Assembly: GCA_013821865.1 (NCBI GenBank)
Contig: PNJM01000083.1
Coordinates: forward strand, 1 to 9,240
Origin: Rhodocyclaceae bacterium
GTDB taxonomy: Bacteria > Pseudomonadota > Gammaproteobacteria > Burkholderiales > Rhodocyclaceae
Direction of reading: 5' to 3'
DNA length: 9,240 bases
Positions 1 to 7,411 of this stretch are shown here, in pieces. The stretch's first letter is position 1. Every line of letters begins with the position of its first letter. The notes under the pieces were generated by a model that made no database searches, had not been told where the DNA came from, and saw only the letters and a list, made by a program, of their open reading frames with translations. A program made the translations under genes and the position numbers.

Positions 1-230
1 CCGGCTACGTCAAGCCGTTCGCCGACGCGCTGGTGAAGCTGGAGAAGGGCAAGTTCTCGGCCGAGCCGGTGAAGAGCGAGTTCGGCTACCACGTCATCAT
101 GCTGGAGGACACCCGCCCCCTCAAGCATCCCGCCATGGAAGAGGTCAAGCCGCAGATCCAGCAGCGCCTGCAGTCGCAGATGGTCGAGAAGCACATCATC
201 GAACTGCGCGGCAAGGCGAAGGTCGACTGA
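1..230 (+). CDS. Peptidyl-prolyl cis-trans isomerase, PpiC/parvulin type (3' end only)
   Basis: The frame is open from base 3 at the window edge to a TGA at 228-230, so only the last 75 residues are seen and the start lies upstream. The visible part begins with GYVKPFADALVKLEKG and contains SEFGYHVIMLED. This matches the end of a parvulin (PpiC/SurA-type) domain, where a conserved Phe in the 'pF..al' segment and the FGYH(V/I)I strand form part of the proline-binding pocket. A charged amphipathic helix follows (about residues 42-70 of the fragment, with EEVKPQIQQRLQSQ), as in periplasmic Cbf2/SurA-like isomerases. Proteins of this type assist folding of exported proteins by isomerising Xaa-Pro bonds. 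The N-terminus and any signal peptide or lipobox are outside the window, so location cannot be read. The gene is convergent with purL and ends 17 bp before a strong hairpin terminator. An internal GTG at 33 is not a start because homology continues upstream of it. Confidence 0.88.
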   Translation, partial: GYVKPFADALVKLEKGKFSAEPVKSEFGYHVIMLEDTRPLKHPAMEEVKPQIQQRLQSQMVEKHIIELRGKAKVD

Positions 231-247
231 GCTTCCTGACGCTCACA

Positions 248-275
248 AAAAACGGCGCCCGCGGGCGCCGTTTTT
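248..275. terminator. Bidirectional intrinsic terminator between ppiC-type gene and purL
   Basis: A perfect 18-bp GC-only palindrome (CGGCGCCCGCGGGCGCCG, 253-270) is flanked by a run of A on the left and five T on the right (271-275). On the + strand it is a hairpin followed by TTTTT; on the - strand it is equally a hairpin followed by a run of T. It lies 17 bp after the stop of the isomerase gene and 77 bp after the purL stop, between convergent genes, so it very probably ends both transcripts by Rho-independent termination. Confidence 0.93.
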
Positions 276-290
276 CATTGGCCAGTCGTA

Positions 291-356
291 TTACTGTTTG
301 GGCTTCACGTTCAGGCTGTTCTTCATGGCATGTCTCCAAAACAAGGGCATGCTCAT
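291..356 (-). CDS. Candidate small ORF (21 aa) overlapping the purL stop
   Basis: This is a 21-codon frame (begins [14 protein letters not shown], ends NVKPKQ) whose ATG at 356-354 overlaps the purL TGA at 355-353 as ATGA, the arrangement usual for translational coupling. A second in-frame ATG at 326-324 (11 codons, [11 protein letters not shown]) is preceded by GGAG at 337-334 with a 7-nt spacer, a good Shine-Dalgarno site. The frame ends with TAA 15 bp before the shared terminator, so it would sit at the 3' end of the purL message. The peptide is basic, with no membrane segment or motif I recognise. It could be a real small protein, a leftover start of a deleted gene, or chance. The coupling and ribosome site are seen; expression is inferred and weakly supported. 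Confidence 0.3.
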   Translation of the reverse strand: MSMPLFWRHAMKNSLNVKPKQ

Positions 357-3300
357 GATAACCACTTCCGCGCATTGCGGAACATGCGCAGCCAGGGCCC
401 GTCCTCGCCCCAGCCGTCGGGATGCCACGACATCTGCACGGTGCGGAAGACGCGCTCGGGGTGCGGCATCATGATGCTGAAGCGGCCGTCCGCCGTCGTC
501 ACGCCGGCGATGCCCTGCGGCGAGCCGTTCGGGTTGAAGGGGTAGATCTCGGCCACCTTGCCGTGGTTGTCGATATAGCGCATCGCCACCAGCGCGCCGC
601 GCTGCGCCGCATCGCCAGAGAATACCGCGCGGCCTTCGCCCACGGGAGTGCGGTCGAAGACCGCGCGACCTTCACCATGAGAGACGACGATGGGCAGGCG
701 GCTGCCGGCCATGCCGTCGAAGAACAGCGAGGGGCTGTGCGGGATCTCCACCATGACGAAGCGCGCCTCGAACTGCTCGCTGCGGTTGCGCGCGAAATGC
801 GGCCATTGATCTGCACCGGGGATGATCTGCGCCAGGTTGCTCATCATCTGGCAGCCGTTGCAGACGCCGAGGGCGAAGCTGTCGGGCCGCGCGAAAAAGG
901 CGGCGAACTCGTCGCGCAGCCTGGAATTGAACAGGATCGACTTGGCCCAGCCCTGGCCGGCGCCGAGCACGTCGCCATAGGAGAAGCCGCCGCAGGCGGC
1001 CAGGCCGCGAAAATCGGCGAGGCGCACGCGTCCGCTTTGCAGATCCGTCATATGCACGTCGTACGGCGCGAAGCCGGCGCGTTCGAAAGCTGCCGCCATT
1101 TCCACCTGGCCGTTCACGCCCTGCTCGCGCAGGATGGCAATCTTCGGCCGCGCACCCGATGCAATCATCGGCGCGGCGATGTTCTCCGCCGGGTCGAAGG
1201 AGAGCGTCGCCGACAGGCCGGGATCGTCCGCATCCCGCAGCGCATCGAACTCCTCCTGCGCACACTGCGCATCGTCGCGCAGGCGGGCGATCTGATAGCC
1301 GGTCTCGGCCCAGGCGCGCTGCAGGTCCTCGCGCTTGTCGCGGAACACCGCCCTGGCGTTGCGCCAGATGCGGATTTCCTCCGTGCCGTTCGGCTCGCCG
1401 ATGGCGTGGATGCATTGGCCCAGCCCCGCCTCGCGCAGCGCCTGCATGACTCTCGATCGGTCGCCGCGGCGGATCTGCACGACCGCGCCCAGTTCCTCGG
1501 CGAACAGCGCGCCCATGAGCCGGTCGCCGTAGCGGCCGCCGACCATTTCCGGCTTGCGCTCGAGGCCGTCGATGTCGTTCATCAGCGGGTCGTAGCACAG
1601 GGTGTCGAGATTGAGCGAGAGGCCGCAATGCCCGGCGAAGGCCATCTCGCAGGCCGTGGCGAAGAGGCCGCCGTCGGAGCGGTCATGGTAGGCGAGCAGC
1701 AGGCCGTCCGCATTCAGTGTCTGCACGGCGGCGAAGAACGCCTTCAGCAGCTTCGGGTCGACGTCCGGCGCATACTCGCCCACCGAGCCGTAGGCCTGAG
1801 CGAGGGCCGAGCCGCCGAGGCGGTGCCTGCCCTGGCCGAGGTCGATGAGCAGCAGTTCCGTCTCGCCGGCATCCATCTTCAGTTGCGGCGTGAGCGTCCC
1901 GCGCGCGTCGGTCACGCGGGCGAAGGCCGAGATGACGAGGGAGAGCGGCGCGGTGACCTGCTTCCTTTCGCCGCCCTCCTCCCACGCCGTGCGCATGGAA
2001 AGGGAATCCTTGCCGACGGGAATGCTGACGCCCAGATCGGGGCAGAAGCCGAGGCCGACCGCCTTCACCGTGTCGAACAGCGCCGCCTCCTCGCCGGGAT
2101 GGCCCGCCGCCGCCATCCAGTTGGCGGAGAGCTTGATGTCGCCGATGTCGGCGATGCGCGCGGCGGCGATGTTGGTGATGGCCTCGCCCACGGCCATGCG
2201 CCCCGCCGCGGGGCCGTCCACCAGCGCCAGCGGCGTGCGCTCGCCCATGGCGAAGGCTTCGCCCAGGTAGCCGTCGAAGGACATCAGCGTGACCGCGCAA
2301 TCGGCCACCGGCACCTGCCACGGCCCGACCATCTGGTCGCGCGCGGTGAGGCCGCCGACGCTGCGGTCGCCGATGGTGATGAGGAAGTTCTTCGAGGCCA
2401 CGCCCGGCATGCGCAGCACGCGCCAGGCGGCCTCCTTGAGCGTGATCGCCGCGGCATCGAAGGGCGGCAGATGGCGCGCCCTGTGCACGATATCCCGCGT
2501 CATCCTTGGCGGCTTGTCGAGCAGGACGTGCATGCTCATGTCGACGGCGTTGTTGCCGAAGTGGCTGTCGCTCACCACCAGTTGGCCGTCCGCCATCGCC
2601 TCGCCCAGCACGGCGAAAGGGCAGCGCTCGCGCTCGCAGATGGCGCGGAATTCGTCGAGGCGGTCCGCCCCGATGGCCAGCACGTAGCGCTCCTGAGCCT
2701 CGTTGCACCAGATCTCGCGCGGCGCCATGCCAGTCTCTTCCGAGGGCACGCGGCGCAATTCGAGGCGCGCGCCGCAGCCGGCGCCGTGCGCCAGCTCGGG
2801 CAGCGCGTTCGAGAGTCCGCCGGCGCCGACGTCGTGGATGGAGAGGATGGGGTTGTTTTCTCCGAGCTGCCAGCAGCGGTCGATGACTTCCTGCGCGCGG
2901 CGCTCGATCTCCGGGTTGCCGCGCTGCACCGAGGCGAAATCCAGGTCGGCGGTGTTGGTGCCGCTCGCCATCGACGATGCCGCGCCGCCGCCCAGGCCGA
3001 TGAGCATGCCGGGTCCGCCGAGCTGGATGAGCAGCGCGCCGGGCTTGAATTCGATCTTGTGCGCATCGCGCGCGGCGATGTTGCCGACGCCGCCGGCGAT
3101 CATGATCGGCTTGTGGTAGCCGCGCACCTCGCCCGCCACCTCCTGCTCGAAGGTGCGGAAGTAGCCGGCCAGATTGGGCCGGCCGAATTCGTTGTTGAAG
3201 GCCGCCGCGCCGATCGGCCCCTCGATCATGATCGAGAGCGCCGAGGCGATGCGGTCGGGGCGGCCGTAGTCCTGCTCCCACGGCTGCTCGAAGCCGGGGA

Positions 3301-4309
3301 TTTGCAGGTTGGAGACGGAGAAACCGCACAGGCCGGCCTTGGGCTTGGAGCCGCGGCCCGTGGCGCCCTCGTCGCGGATTTCGCCGCCGGACCCGGTCGC
3401 CGCGCCGGGGAAGGGCGAGATGGCCGTGGGGTGATTGTGCGTCTCGACCTTGGCCAGGAGATGCGTCTCTTCCTCGCGCCAGACGTAGGCGCCGTCCGTG
3501 CCGGGATGGAAGCGCTTGACCGTCGCGCCCTCGATCACGGCGGCATTGTCCGAGTAGGCCACCACCGTGCCCTGCGGATGGCGCTTGTGCGTCTCGCGGA
3601 TCATGCCGAAGAGCGAATGCTCCTGCGCCTGCCCGTCGATGACCCACGAGGCGTTGAAAATCTTGTGCCGGCAGTGCTCGGAGTTCGCCTGGGCGAACAT
3701 CATCAGCTCGACGTCGGTCGGGTTGCGGCCGACGCGGGTGAAGTTGTCGACCAGGTAGTCGATCTCGTCCTCGGACAGCGCCAGGCCCATCGCCGTGTTG
3801 GCCTCGGCCAGCGCGGCGCGTCCCTTGCCGACGACATCCACCGTGGTGAGCGGCTGCGGCGCATAGTGGCGGAACAGCGCCTGCGCGGCGTCGAGCGAAT
3901 CGAGCGCCGATTCGGTCATGCGGTCGTGAATCAACGGCAGGATTGTTTCCGGGCTGCCTTTCGCATCGACATGGAACGCCGTGCCGCGCTCGATGCGCGA
4001 GAGGGAAGCAAAGCCGCACTGCCTGGCGATCTCGGTGGCCTTGGAGGACCAGGGCGAGATGGTGCCCAGGCGCGGCGTGACGAGGAACAGCGTGCCGGCA
4101 GGCTCGGCGCCCTGCGGGTGCGCACTGAGCAGGTCCTTCAGGCGATCCAGCTCGGCCGGCGCCAGCGGGGCGTCAAGCTCGACGAAATACCAGTGCTCGG
4201 CGGCGAGGCTCTTGAGCCTGGGCAGTGCGCCCTTGACGGTTTGCGTAAGGCGGGAAAGGCGGCTGGCCGAGAAGGCGGCAGCGCCGCGCAGCTTGAGGAC
4301 TTCGGGCAT
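353..4309 (-). CDS. purL: Phosphoribosylformylglycinamidine synthase (FGAM synthase), single-chain large form
   Basis: PurL converts FGAR, glutamine and ATP to FGAM, glutamate, ADP and phosphate, the fourth step of de novo purine synthesis in the cytosol. From ATG 4309-4307 the protein has 1,318 residues, close to the ~1,295 of E. coli PurL. In order it shows: a PurS-like N-terminal domain (about 1-150); a linker; two AIRS-type synthase halves (about 205-1040), with [11 protein letters not shown] near 209 and the nucleotide/substrate stretch [16 protein letters not shown] near 287; and a C-terminal class-I glutaminase (about 1055-1318). The glutaminase triad is visible: Cys-1150 in GVCNGCQMM, and His-1283 and Glu-1285 in MMPHPERVF. 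The frame extends upstream to 4363, but that extension would cover a TATAAT box, and family N-termini begin at MPEVLKLRG, so 4309 is chosen. GGAG at 4327-4324 is the only ribosome site seen, 14 nt from the ATG and rather distant. The gene is intact, with no missing key residue. Confidence 0.98.
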   Translation of the reverse strand: MPEVLKLRGAAAFSASRLSRLTQTVKGALPRLKSLAAEHWYFVELDAPLAPAELDRLKDLLSAHPQGAEPAGTLFLVTPRLGTISPWSSKATEIARQCGFASLSRIERGTAFHVDAKGSPETILPLIHDRMTESALDSLDAAQALFRHYAPQPLTTVDVVGKGRAALAEANTAMGLALSEDEIDYLVDNFTRVGRNPTDVELMMFAQANSEHCRHKIFNASWVIDGQAQEHSLFGMIRETHKRHPQGTVVAYSDNAAVIEGATVKRFHPGTDGAYVWREEETHLLAKVETHNHPTAISPFPGAATGSGGEIRDEGATGRGSKPKAGLCGFSVSNLQIPGFEQPWEQDYGRPDRIASALSIMIEGPIGAAAFNNEFGRPNLAGYFRTFEQEVAGEVRGYHKPIMIAGGVGNIAARDAHKIEFKPGALLIQLGGPGMLIGLGGGAASSMASGTNTADLDFASVQRGNPEIERRAQEVIDRCWQLGENNPILSIHDVGAGGLSNALPELAHGAGCGARLELRRVPSEETGMAPREIWCNEAQERYVLAIGADRLDEFRAICERERCPFAVLGEAMADGQLVVSDSHFGNNAVDMSMHVLLDKPPRMTRDIVHRARHLPPFDAAAITLKEAAWRVLRMPGVASKNFLITIGDRSVGGLTARDQMVGPWQVPVADCAVTLMSFDGYLGEAFAMGERTPLALVDGPAAGRMAVGEAITNIAAARIADIGDIKLSANWMAAAGHPGEEAALFDTVKAVGLGFCPDLGVSIPVGKDSLSMRTAWEEGGERKQVTAPLSLVISAFARVTDARGTLTPQLKMDAGETELLLIDLGQGRHRLGGSALAQAYGSVGEYAPDVDPKLLKAFFAAVQTLNADGLLLAYHDRSDGGLFATACEMAFAGHCGLSLNLDTLCYDPLMNDIDGLERKPEMVGGRYGDRLMGALFAEELGAVVQIRRGDRSRVMQALREAGLGQCIHAIGEPNGTEEIRIWRNARAVFRDKREDLQRAWAETGYQIARLRDDAQCAQEEFDALRDADDPGLSATLSFDPAENIAAPMIASGARPKIAILREQGVNGQVEMAAAFERAGFAPYDVHMTDLQSGRVRLADFRGLAACGGFSYGDVLGAGQGWAKSILFNSRLRDEFAAFFARPDSFALGVCNGCQMMSNLAQIIPGADQWPHFARNRSEQFEARFVMVEIPHSPSLFFDGMAGSRLPIVVSHGEGRAVFDRTPVGEGRAVFSGDAAQRGALVAMRYIDNHGKVAEIYPFNPNGSPQGIAGVTTADGRFSIMMPHPERVFRTVQMSWHPDGWGEDGPWLRMFRNARKWLS

Positions 4310-4337
4310 GGCGGAAAAAGGGACTCCGTAAAGCGCA

Positions 4338-4343
4338 ATTATA
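4338..4343 (-). promoter_or_regulatory. Probable purL promoter -10 box (TATAAT)
   Basis: On the - strand this is a perfect TATAAT in otherwise GC-rich sequence (GGGTATAATTGCG). Counting a normal 6-nt gap puts the transcript start near 4331, giving a leader of only about 22 nt before the purL ATG at 4309. No good -35 hexamer is found at 16-18 bp (the 17-bp position reads GCGGTG), so an activator or a -10-dominated sigma-70 promoter is implied. No PurR-like operator was recognised. Confidence 0.6.
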
Positions 4344-4504
4344 CCCGCTCTTGATTCCGCCACCGCCGCCCCCAGCTACAACGCATATTTCGTCCGTGGG
4401 AAAACAGCCATGCCCGCCTTTTCAATCGATGTGAATGCCGCGAATTTCGGGCGCGAATTCCACGGCAAATTGTCGGCGGCGATCAACCGCTGACATAACC
4501 CGCC

Positions 4505-4533
4505 TTGCCATTCGGCGCGCATTTCTGCATAGT
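4505..4533 (+). promoter_or_regulatory. Candidate sigma-70 promoter for the rightward gene run
   Basis: TTGCCA (4505-4510, 5 of 6 to TTGACA) is followed after exactly 17 bp by CATAGT (4528-4533, 4 of 6 to TATAAT). Transcription would start near 4540, about 20 nt before the ATG at 4560. This is a prediction from match and spacing only. The rest of the 4310-4559 divergent intergenic region shows no other convincing signal apart from the purL -10 box and a weak 27-codon ORF at 4410-4493. Confidence 0.45.
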
Positions 4534-4559
4534 GCGCGGCTTTCGTCCGTCCAGCGCCC

Positions 4560-5315
4560 ATGGCCACCCCCATCGACATCAGCGAAGAAGCCGGCGTGCG
4601 CTACCTGCACTTCGGTTCGGACTGGATACAGGGCGCCATGCGCATCGCCCGGCCCTGGGCGCTGGAGCTCGACTACACGCGCGAGATGATGGCCTGTCTG
4701 CTTCTGCGTCCGGCGCCGGAGTGGCCCCGCTCCGCGCTGCTGATCGGTCTCGGCGCCGCCTCGCTGGCCAAGTTCCTCTACCGCCACCGGCCGCAGGCGA
4801 AGCTGGCGGTGGTCGAGATCGAGCCGGCGGTGGTGGCGGCAGCGCGGCACTTCTTCAAGCTGCCGGAAGATCCGGCACGACTGAAGATCGAGATCGCCGA
4901 CGGCGTCGAATGGCTGGCCAACTGCAGCAGGACCTTCGACCTGATCCTGGTCGACGGCTTCGATGCCGATGCCCGCGCCGGCGCGCTCGACACTCTGCCC
5001 TTCTACCAGGCCTGCCGTGCCCACCTGGGCGACGAGGGCCTGCTGGCGGTGAACCTGCTTGGCCACAACCGCGGCTTCAAGGGCAGCATCGAGCGCATCA
5101 GGAGCGCCTTCGATGGGCGCGCCCTGCTCTTCCCGTCCTGCGACAGCGGCAACGCCATCGCCTTCGCCGCCACGGGCGAGCCGATCCGGGCGCCCATGGC
5201 CGATCTCAAGACCCTGGCCCAGGCGCTGAAAAAGGACACCGGCCTCAACCTGCTGCCGACACTGACACGCCTCTCGCAATGGCATACCTGCGCCGAAGGG
5301 CGGCTGGAGCTTTAG
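4560..5315 (+). CDS. Spermidine-synthase-like SAM-binding methyltransferase-fold protein
   Basis: A 251-residue protein with the Rossmann fold of the spermidine synthase/SAM methyltransferase group. Visible landmarks are a hydrophobic strand plus Gly-rich turn, LLIGLGAAS (60-68); the acidic ribose-binding strand VVEIEP (84-89), followed by helix AVVAAARHFF; an Asp in EIADGVEWL (111-119); and DLILVDGFDAD (127-137). True aminopropyltransferases carry GGGDGG in motif I and an Asp-Ser-Ser-Asp-type catalytic loop. Here motif I is GLGAAS and the loop is VDGFD, so polyamine synthesis is doubtful. The substrate is unknown; a SAM or decarboxylated-SAM enzyme is the safe statement. ATG 4560 is the only usable start, because an in-frame TAG lies at 4530-4532 with no other start codon between. 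There is no Shine-Dalgarno site, and the predicted leader is about 20 nt. It is divergent from purL and first in the rightward run. Confidence 0.8.
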   Translation: MATPIDISEEAGVRYLHFGSDWIQGAMRIARPWALELDYTREMMACLLLRPAPEWPRSALLIGLGAASLAKFLYRHRPQAKLAVVEIEPAVVAAARHFFKLPEDPARLKIEIADGVEWLANCSRTFDLILVDGFDADARAGALDTLPFYQACRAHLGDEGLLAVNLLGHNRGFKGSIERIRSAFDGRALLFPSCDSGNAIAFAATGEPIRAPMADLKTLAQALKKDTGLNLLPTLTRLSQWHTCAEGRLEL

Positions 5316-5366
5316 AATTACAGCTTCCCTTTGGGTACAGCCTGACCTCGACAAGGACATGCAAGC

Positions 5367-5636
5367 ATGAAAAAGACCGGCCTGGACAAGAACAAGGGAC
5401 TGAAGATCAACAGCAAGATGAAGCAGGCCGGCTCGCCCGCGCGCTTCGGCAAGGAAGCGGCGGCTGCCCTCGATCGGCGCGAACAGCGCAGGCTCGACCA
5501 GGCGCTCGGCCTGGTGCCCTTCGCCGTTAAGCTCGACGGCGATCTGGTGCAGCGGATTCAGGCGCTGGCACGGGAACGCCAGGCCGGACTGAACGAGGTC
5601 GTGGCGGAATTGCTGAAAAAAGGTTTGGAAAGCTGA
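5367..5636 (+). CDS. Conserved-type hypothetical protein, 89 aa, ribbon-helix-helix-like C-terminus
   Basis: A small, basic, soluble protein with no signal peptide. Residues 1-20 are rich in Lys and Asn (KKTGLDKNKGLKINSKMKQ), and 29-45 form an Ala/Arg-rich helix (AAAALDRREQRRLDQ). Residues 50-87 read as a strand, VPFAVKLD, then helix DLVQRIQALARER, then helix GLNEVVAELLKKGL. This strand-helix-helix plan resembles ribbon-helix-helix (Arc/MetJ/CopG) DNA-binding or antitoxin domains. The family resemblance is by eye, and DNA binding is inference. AAGGA at 5352-5356, 10 nt before the ATG, is the likely ribosome site. The gene follows the methyltransferase-like gene by 51 nt, and its stop lies 3 nt before the next ATG. 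No toxin gene is adjacent, so an antitoxin role is not supported. The function is not recognised. Confidence 0.75.
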   Translation: MKKTGLDKNKGLKINSKMKQAGSPARFGKEAAAALDRREQRRLDQALGLVPFAVKLDGDLVQRIQALARERQAGLNEVVAELLKKGLES

Positions 5637-5639
5637 CGC

Positions 5640-5837
5640 ATGGCCAAGTCGGGCCCGCATATCTTCCACTCACCGGCAGCGGGACTGCTGGGCGACGGCC
5701 GCCTGGCGCTGCTGCTGCAGAACGAAGAGGCGCGCGAGCCGTACCAGAGCATCGTGCCGCTCGCGGGCGAAAGCATCGCGCGGATTTTCGAGCCCTGCCT
5801 CGCGCAATCGGAGCAGCAACCGAGGACGGGGCATTGA
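5640..5837 (+). pseudogene. hslO: Fragment resembling the central part of the Hsp33 redox chaperone
   Basis: A 65-codon open frame. Residues 15-57 ([11 protein letters not shown], then [18 protein letters not shown] and LAQSEQQP) resemble the middle of Hsp33, which in intact proteins reads roughly LG.G.lait.dp.....YQGiV.LeGdslae.le.Y...SEQLpTrLwla. Intact Hsp33 is about 290 residues. Here the first ~90-100 residues are absent and replaced by a short unrelated lead ([15 protein letters not shown]). The frame ends just after SEQQP, so the rest of the core and the C-terminal zinc-binding CxC/CxxC redox switch are missing. It therefore cannot work as a normal Hsp33. It may still be translated, since GGAAAG at 5627-5632 is a good ribosome site 7 nt before the ATG. 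The stop overlaps the next gene's TTG. I call it a gene remnant; a reused small protein is the alternative. Confidence 0.62.
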
Positions 5838-6781
5838 ACCGCCGCGAACTTGCCCGCGGCACCCTGCTCATGTGCGCGGTGGTGCTGATCTGGGGCGCCT
5901 TCCTGCCCGTAAGCAAAGTCGCGCTGGCGGTGATCGATCCCTACTGGCTGACGGCGCTGCGCTACGGCGTGGCGGCACTGTGCTTCGTCGCCGTGCTCGT
6001 CGCCACGGAGGGGCCAGGCGCGCTGGATTTCGAGGGACAGGCGGTGAAAGCCTGGCTTTTCGGCAGCGCCGGCTTCGCCGCCTTCAGCATCCTGGTCTTC
6101 GAGGGCCTGCGCCTGACGCGCCCCGAGCACGGCGCAATGATCCTCGCCCTCGGCCCGGTGAATGTCGTGCTCTGGCAATGGCTGAGGTCGCGGCACCGCC
6201 CGCCCGCGGCGACGCTGGGCTGCATCGCCGTGGCCGTCGCGGGCGAGGCCCTGGTGGTCAGCCAGGGCGAGTTCGCCAGGCTCTATTCGGGCGGCAGCGC
6301 GCTCGGCAACGGGCTGGTCTTCCTTTCCTCGTTCTGCTGGGTCGCCTTCACGCTCGGCGCGCAGCAGTTCCCGGGCTGGTCGCCGGTGCGCTACACCGCG
6401 CTCTCGGCCACGCTCGGCTGGATCAGCATTGCCCTCGCCACGGCCGTGGCCACCGCTTCCGGCCACAGCCGGCCGCCTGCGATGGAGGGATTGCGCGAGA
6501 TGCTGTGGGTGCTGCTCTTCGTGCTGTTCGTGGTTTCCTTCGCCGCCGTCCTGCTGTGGAACATGGCGGTGGCAAAAATCGGCCCGCTCAATGCGTCCCT
6601 CTTCGCCAACTTCGCGCCGGTGGTGACCTTCCTCATCACGGTGTGGCAGGGCCACCGCCTGCTGCCGGTGGAAATCGCGGGCGCCGCACTGGTGATCGGC
6701 GCGCTGATTGCCAACAACATCGTCAATCGCCGGCTGGCGCATCGCGCCGAGGAGATAATCGCGGCGCAGGGCCGAATGTGA
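5834..6781 (+). CDS. EamA-family transporter (drug/metabolite transporter superfamily)
   Basis: A 315-residue, very hydrophobic inner-membrane protein with about ten membrane segments in two EamA repeats (about 10-142 and 155-298). Repeat one opens with [20 protein letters not shown] and contains [11 protein letters not shown] and the [19 protein letters not shown] segment. Repeat two contains [20 protein letters not shown] and a last helix, [17 protein letters not shown] (281-297), followed by a basic cytosolic tail. Both halves carry the family pattern of a short loop into a helix with Ala/Pro near the end. Members export or import small metabolites; the substrate cannot be read here. The start is TTG 5834, supported by GAGG at 5822-5825 with 8-nt spacing and by the TTGA overlap with the preceding stop. 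Met-13 is the alternative but would remove part of the first helix. The stop is 3 nt before arfB. Confidence 0.93.
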   Translation: MNRRELARGTLLMCAVVLIWGAFLPVSKVALAVIDPYWLTALRYGVAALCFVAVLVATEGPGALDFEGQAVKAWLFGSAGFAAFSILVFEGLRLTRPEHGAMILALGPVNVVLWQWLRSRHRPPAATLGCIAVAVAGEALVVSQGEFARLYSGGSALGNGLVFLSSFCWVAFTLGAQQFPGWSPVRYTALSATLGWISIALATAVATASGHSRPPAMEGLREMLWVLLFVLFVVSFAAVLLWNMAVAKIGPLNASLFANFAPVVTFLITVWQGHRLLPVEIAGAALVIGALIANNIVNRRLAHRAEEIIAAQGRM

Positions 6782-6784
6782 GCC

Positions 6785-7210
6785 ATGCTGCAAATCTCCG
6801 CCAAAGTCGCCATTCCCGACGCCGAGATCGAGATCAGCGCCATTCGCGCCCAGGGAGCCGGAGGGCAGAACGTCAACAAGGTTTCCAGCGCGATCCATCT
6901 GCGCTTCGACATCGGCGCTTCCTCGCTGCCGGACTTCTACAAGGAACGGCTGCTGAAGCTGAACGATCAGCGCATCACCAGGGAGGGCGTGGTTGTCATC
7001 AAGGCGCAGCAGCATCGAAGCCGCGAGAAAAACCTGGATGAGGCGCTGCGGCGGCTCGGGGAACTCGTCCGGAGCGTGGCCGTGCCGCGCAAAGTGCGCA
7101 AGCCGACCAAGCCGACACGCAACTCGCAGAGGAAGCGCCTCGACAGCAAGAGCAGGCGGGGAGAAATCAAGGCTGCCAGGGCGCCGATCAAGAAAAGAGA
7201 TGAAGCATGA
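6785..7210 (+). CDS. arfB: Alternative ribosome-rescue factor / peptidyl-tRNA hydrolase ArfB
   Basis: ArfB (YaeJ) frees ribosomes stalled at the 3' end of messages lacking a stop codon by hydrolysing the peptidyl-tRNA in the P site. The 141-residue length equals that of the known family (~140). The release-factor catalytic loop is visible as [10 protein letters not shown] (24-33), with the GGQ at 26-28, inside a compact domain (1-95) that includes SAIHLRFD and the ITREGVVVI strand. The C-terminus (101-138) is a Lys/Arg-rich tail ([10 protein letters not shown] and later [16 protein letters not shown]). In ArfB this region inserts into the empty mRNA channel, and the whole tail is present. The start is ATG 6785, 3 nt after the transporter stop; the ribosome site is weak, so translational coupling is likely. 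Its TGA overlaps an ATG as ATGA. It is a stand-alone GGQ protein, too short to be RF1 or RF2. Confidence 0.95.
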   Translation: MLQISAKVAIPDAEIEISAIRAQGAGGQNVNKVSSAIHLRFDIGASSLPDFYKERLLKLNDQRITREGVVVIKAQQHRSREKNLDEALRRLGELVRSVAVPRKVRKPTKPTRNSQRKRLDSKSRRGEIKAARAPIKKRDEA

Positions 7211-7233
7211 GCGCTGCCGCGGGAGGGAAATGC

Positions 7234-7365
7234 ATGCACATCTGGGTGGATGCCGATGCGTGCCCTCTCGTCATCAAGGAAATCCTGTTTCGTGCCGCCC
7301 GCATCCCGCTGACCCTGGTCGCCAATCAATTGGACAGGTTCCTGAGCAGGCACGGAAGCAGTTGA
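7234..7365 (+). pseudogene. yaiI: YaiI/YqxD-family (DUF188) gene with in-frame internal deletion, 43 codons left
   Basis: The frame begins [19 protein letters not shown], then IPLTLVANQ. This is the conserved N-terminus of the YaiI/UPF0178 family, normally about 150 residues, with the Asp-Ala-Asp acidic cluster of a PIN-like fold. It then passes directly to [11 protein letters not shown] and stops. As I recall, betaproteobacterial relatives end ...[14 protein letters not shown], so the protein looks like the first ~31 and last ~11-14 residues joined, with about 100 residues missing. A few residues also seem lost between FRAA and RIPLT, where relatives have extra charged residues. The start is ATG 7234, with a strong GGGAGGGA (7221-7228) just upstream. 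An in-frame ATG at 7207 overlaps the arfB stop but gives an unrelated lead (SAAAGGKC). The function of intact YaiI is poorly defined. Translation is possible but an active fold is unlikely. Confidence 0.75.
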
Positions 7366-7411
7366 ATGAAGTAGACTCCCGACCAGCTTGATAAAACCTG
7401 GCTCACGCCAA

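Noticed and set aside
422..4354. A 1,310-codon open frame on the + strand opposite purL
   Set aside because: It is the antisense of purL, rich in Arg/Ala/His/Gly with no domain sense. Such frames arise from third-position GC bias; purL on the - strand has every catalytic motif.
4505..5530. A 341-codon + strand frame overlapping the methyltransferase-like gene
   Set aside because: It is out of frame with the recognisable Rossmann protein, is Arg/Gly/Pro-rich, and its start coincides with the predicted -35 box.
4422..7015. Two long - strand frames (415 codons ending at 4422; 485 codons ending at 5558)
   Set aside because: Both cross several well-supported + strand genes and their boundaries, and both show the same antisense composition bias; no family is recognisable.
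7207..7236. ATG at 7207 (ATGA overlap with arfB) as the start of the yaiI remnant
   Set aside because: The first nine codons do not resemble the family, whereas ATG 7234 begins the conserved WVDADACP segment and has GGGAGGGA just upstream.
7388..7411. TTG 7388 as the start of nnr
   Set aside because: It adds eight non-conserved residues and lacks a ribosome site; ATG 7412 fits family N-termini better.
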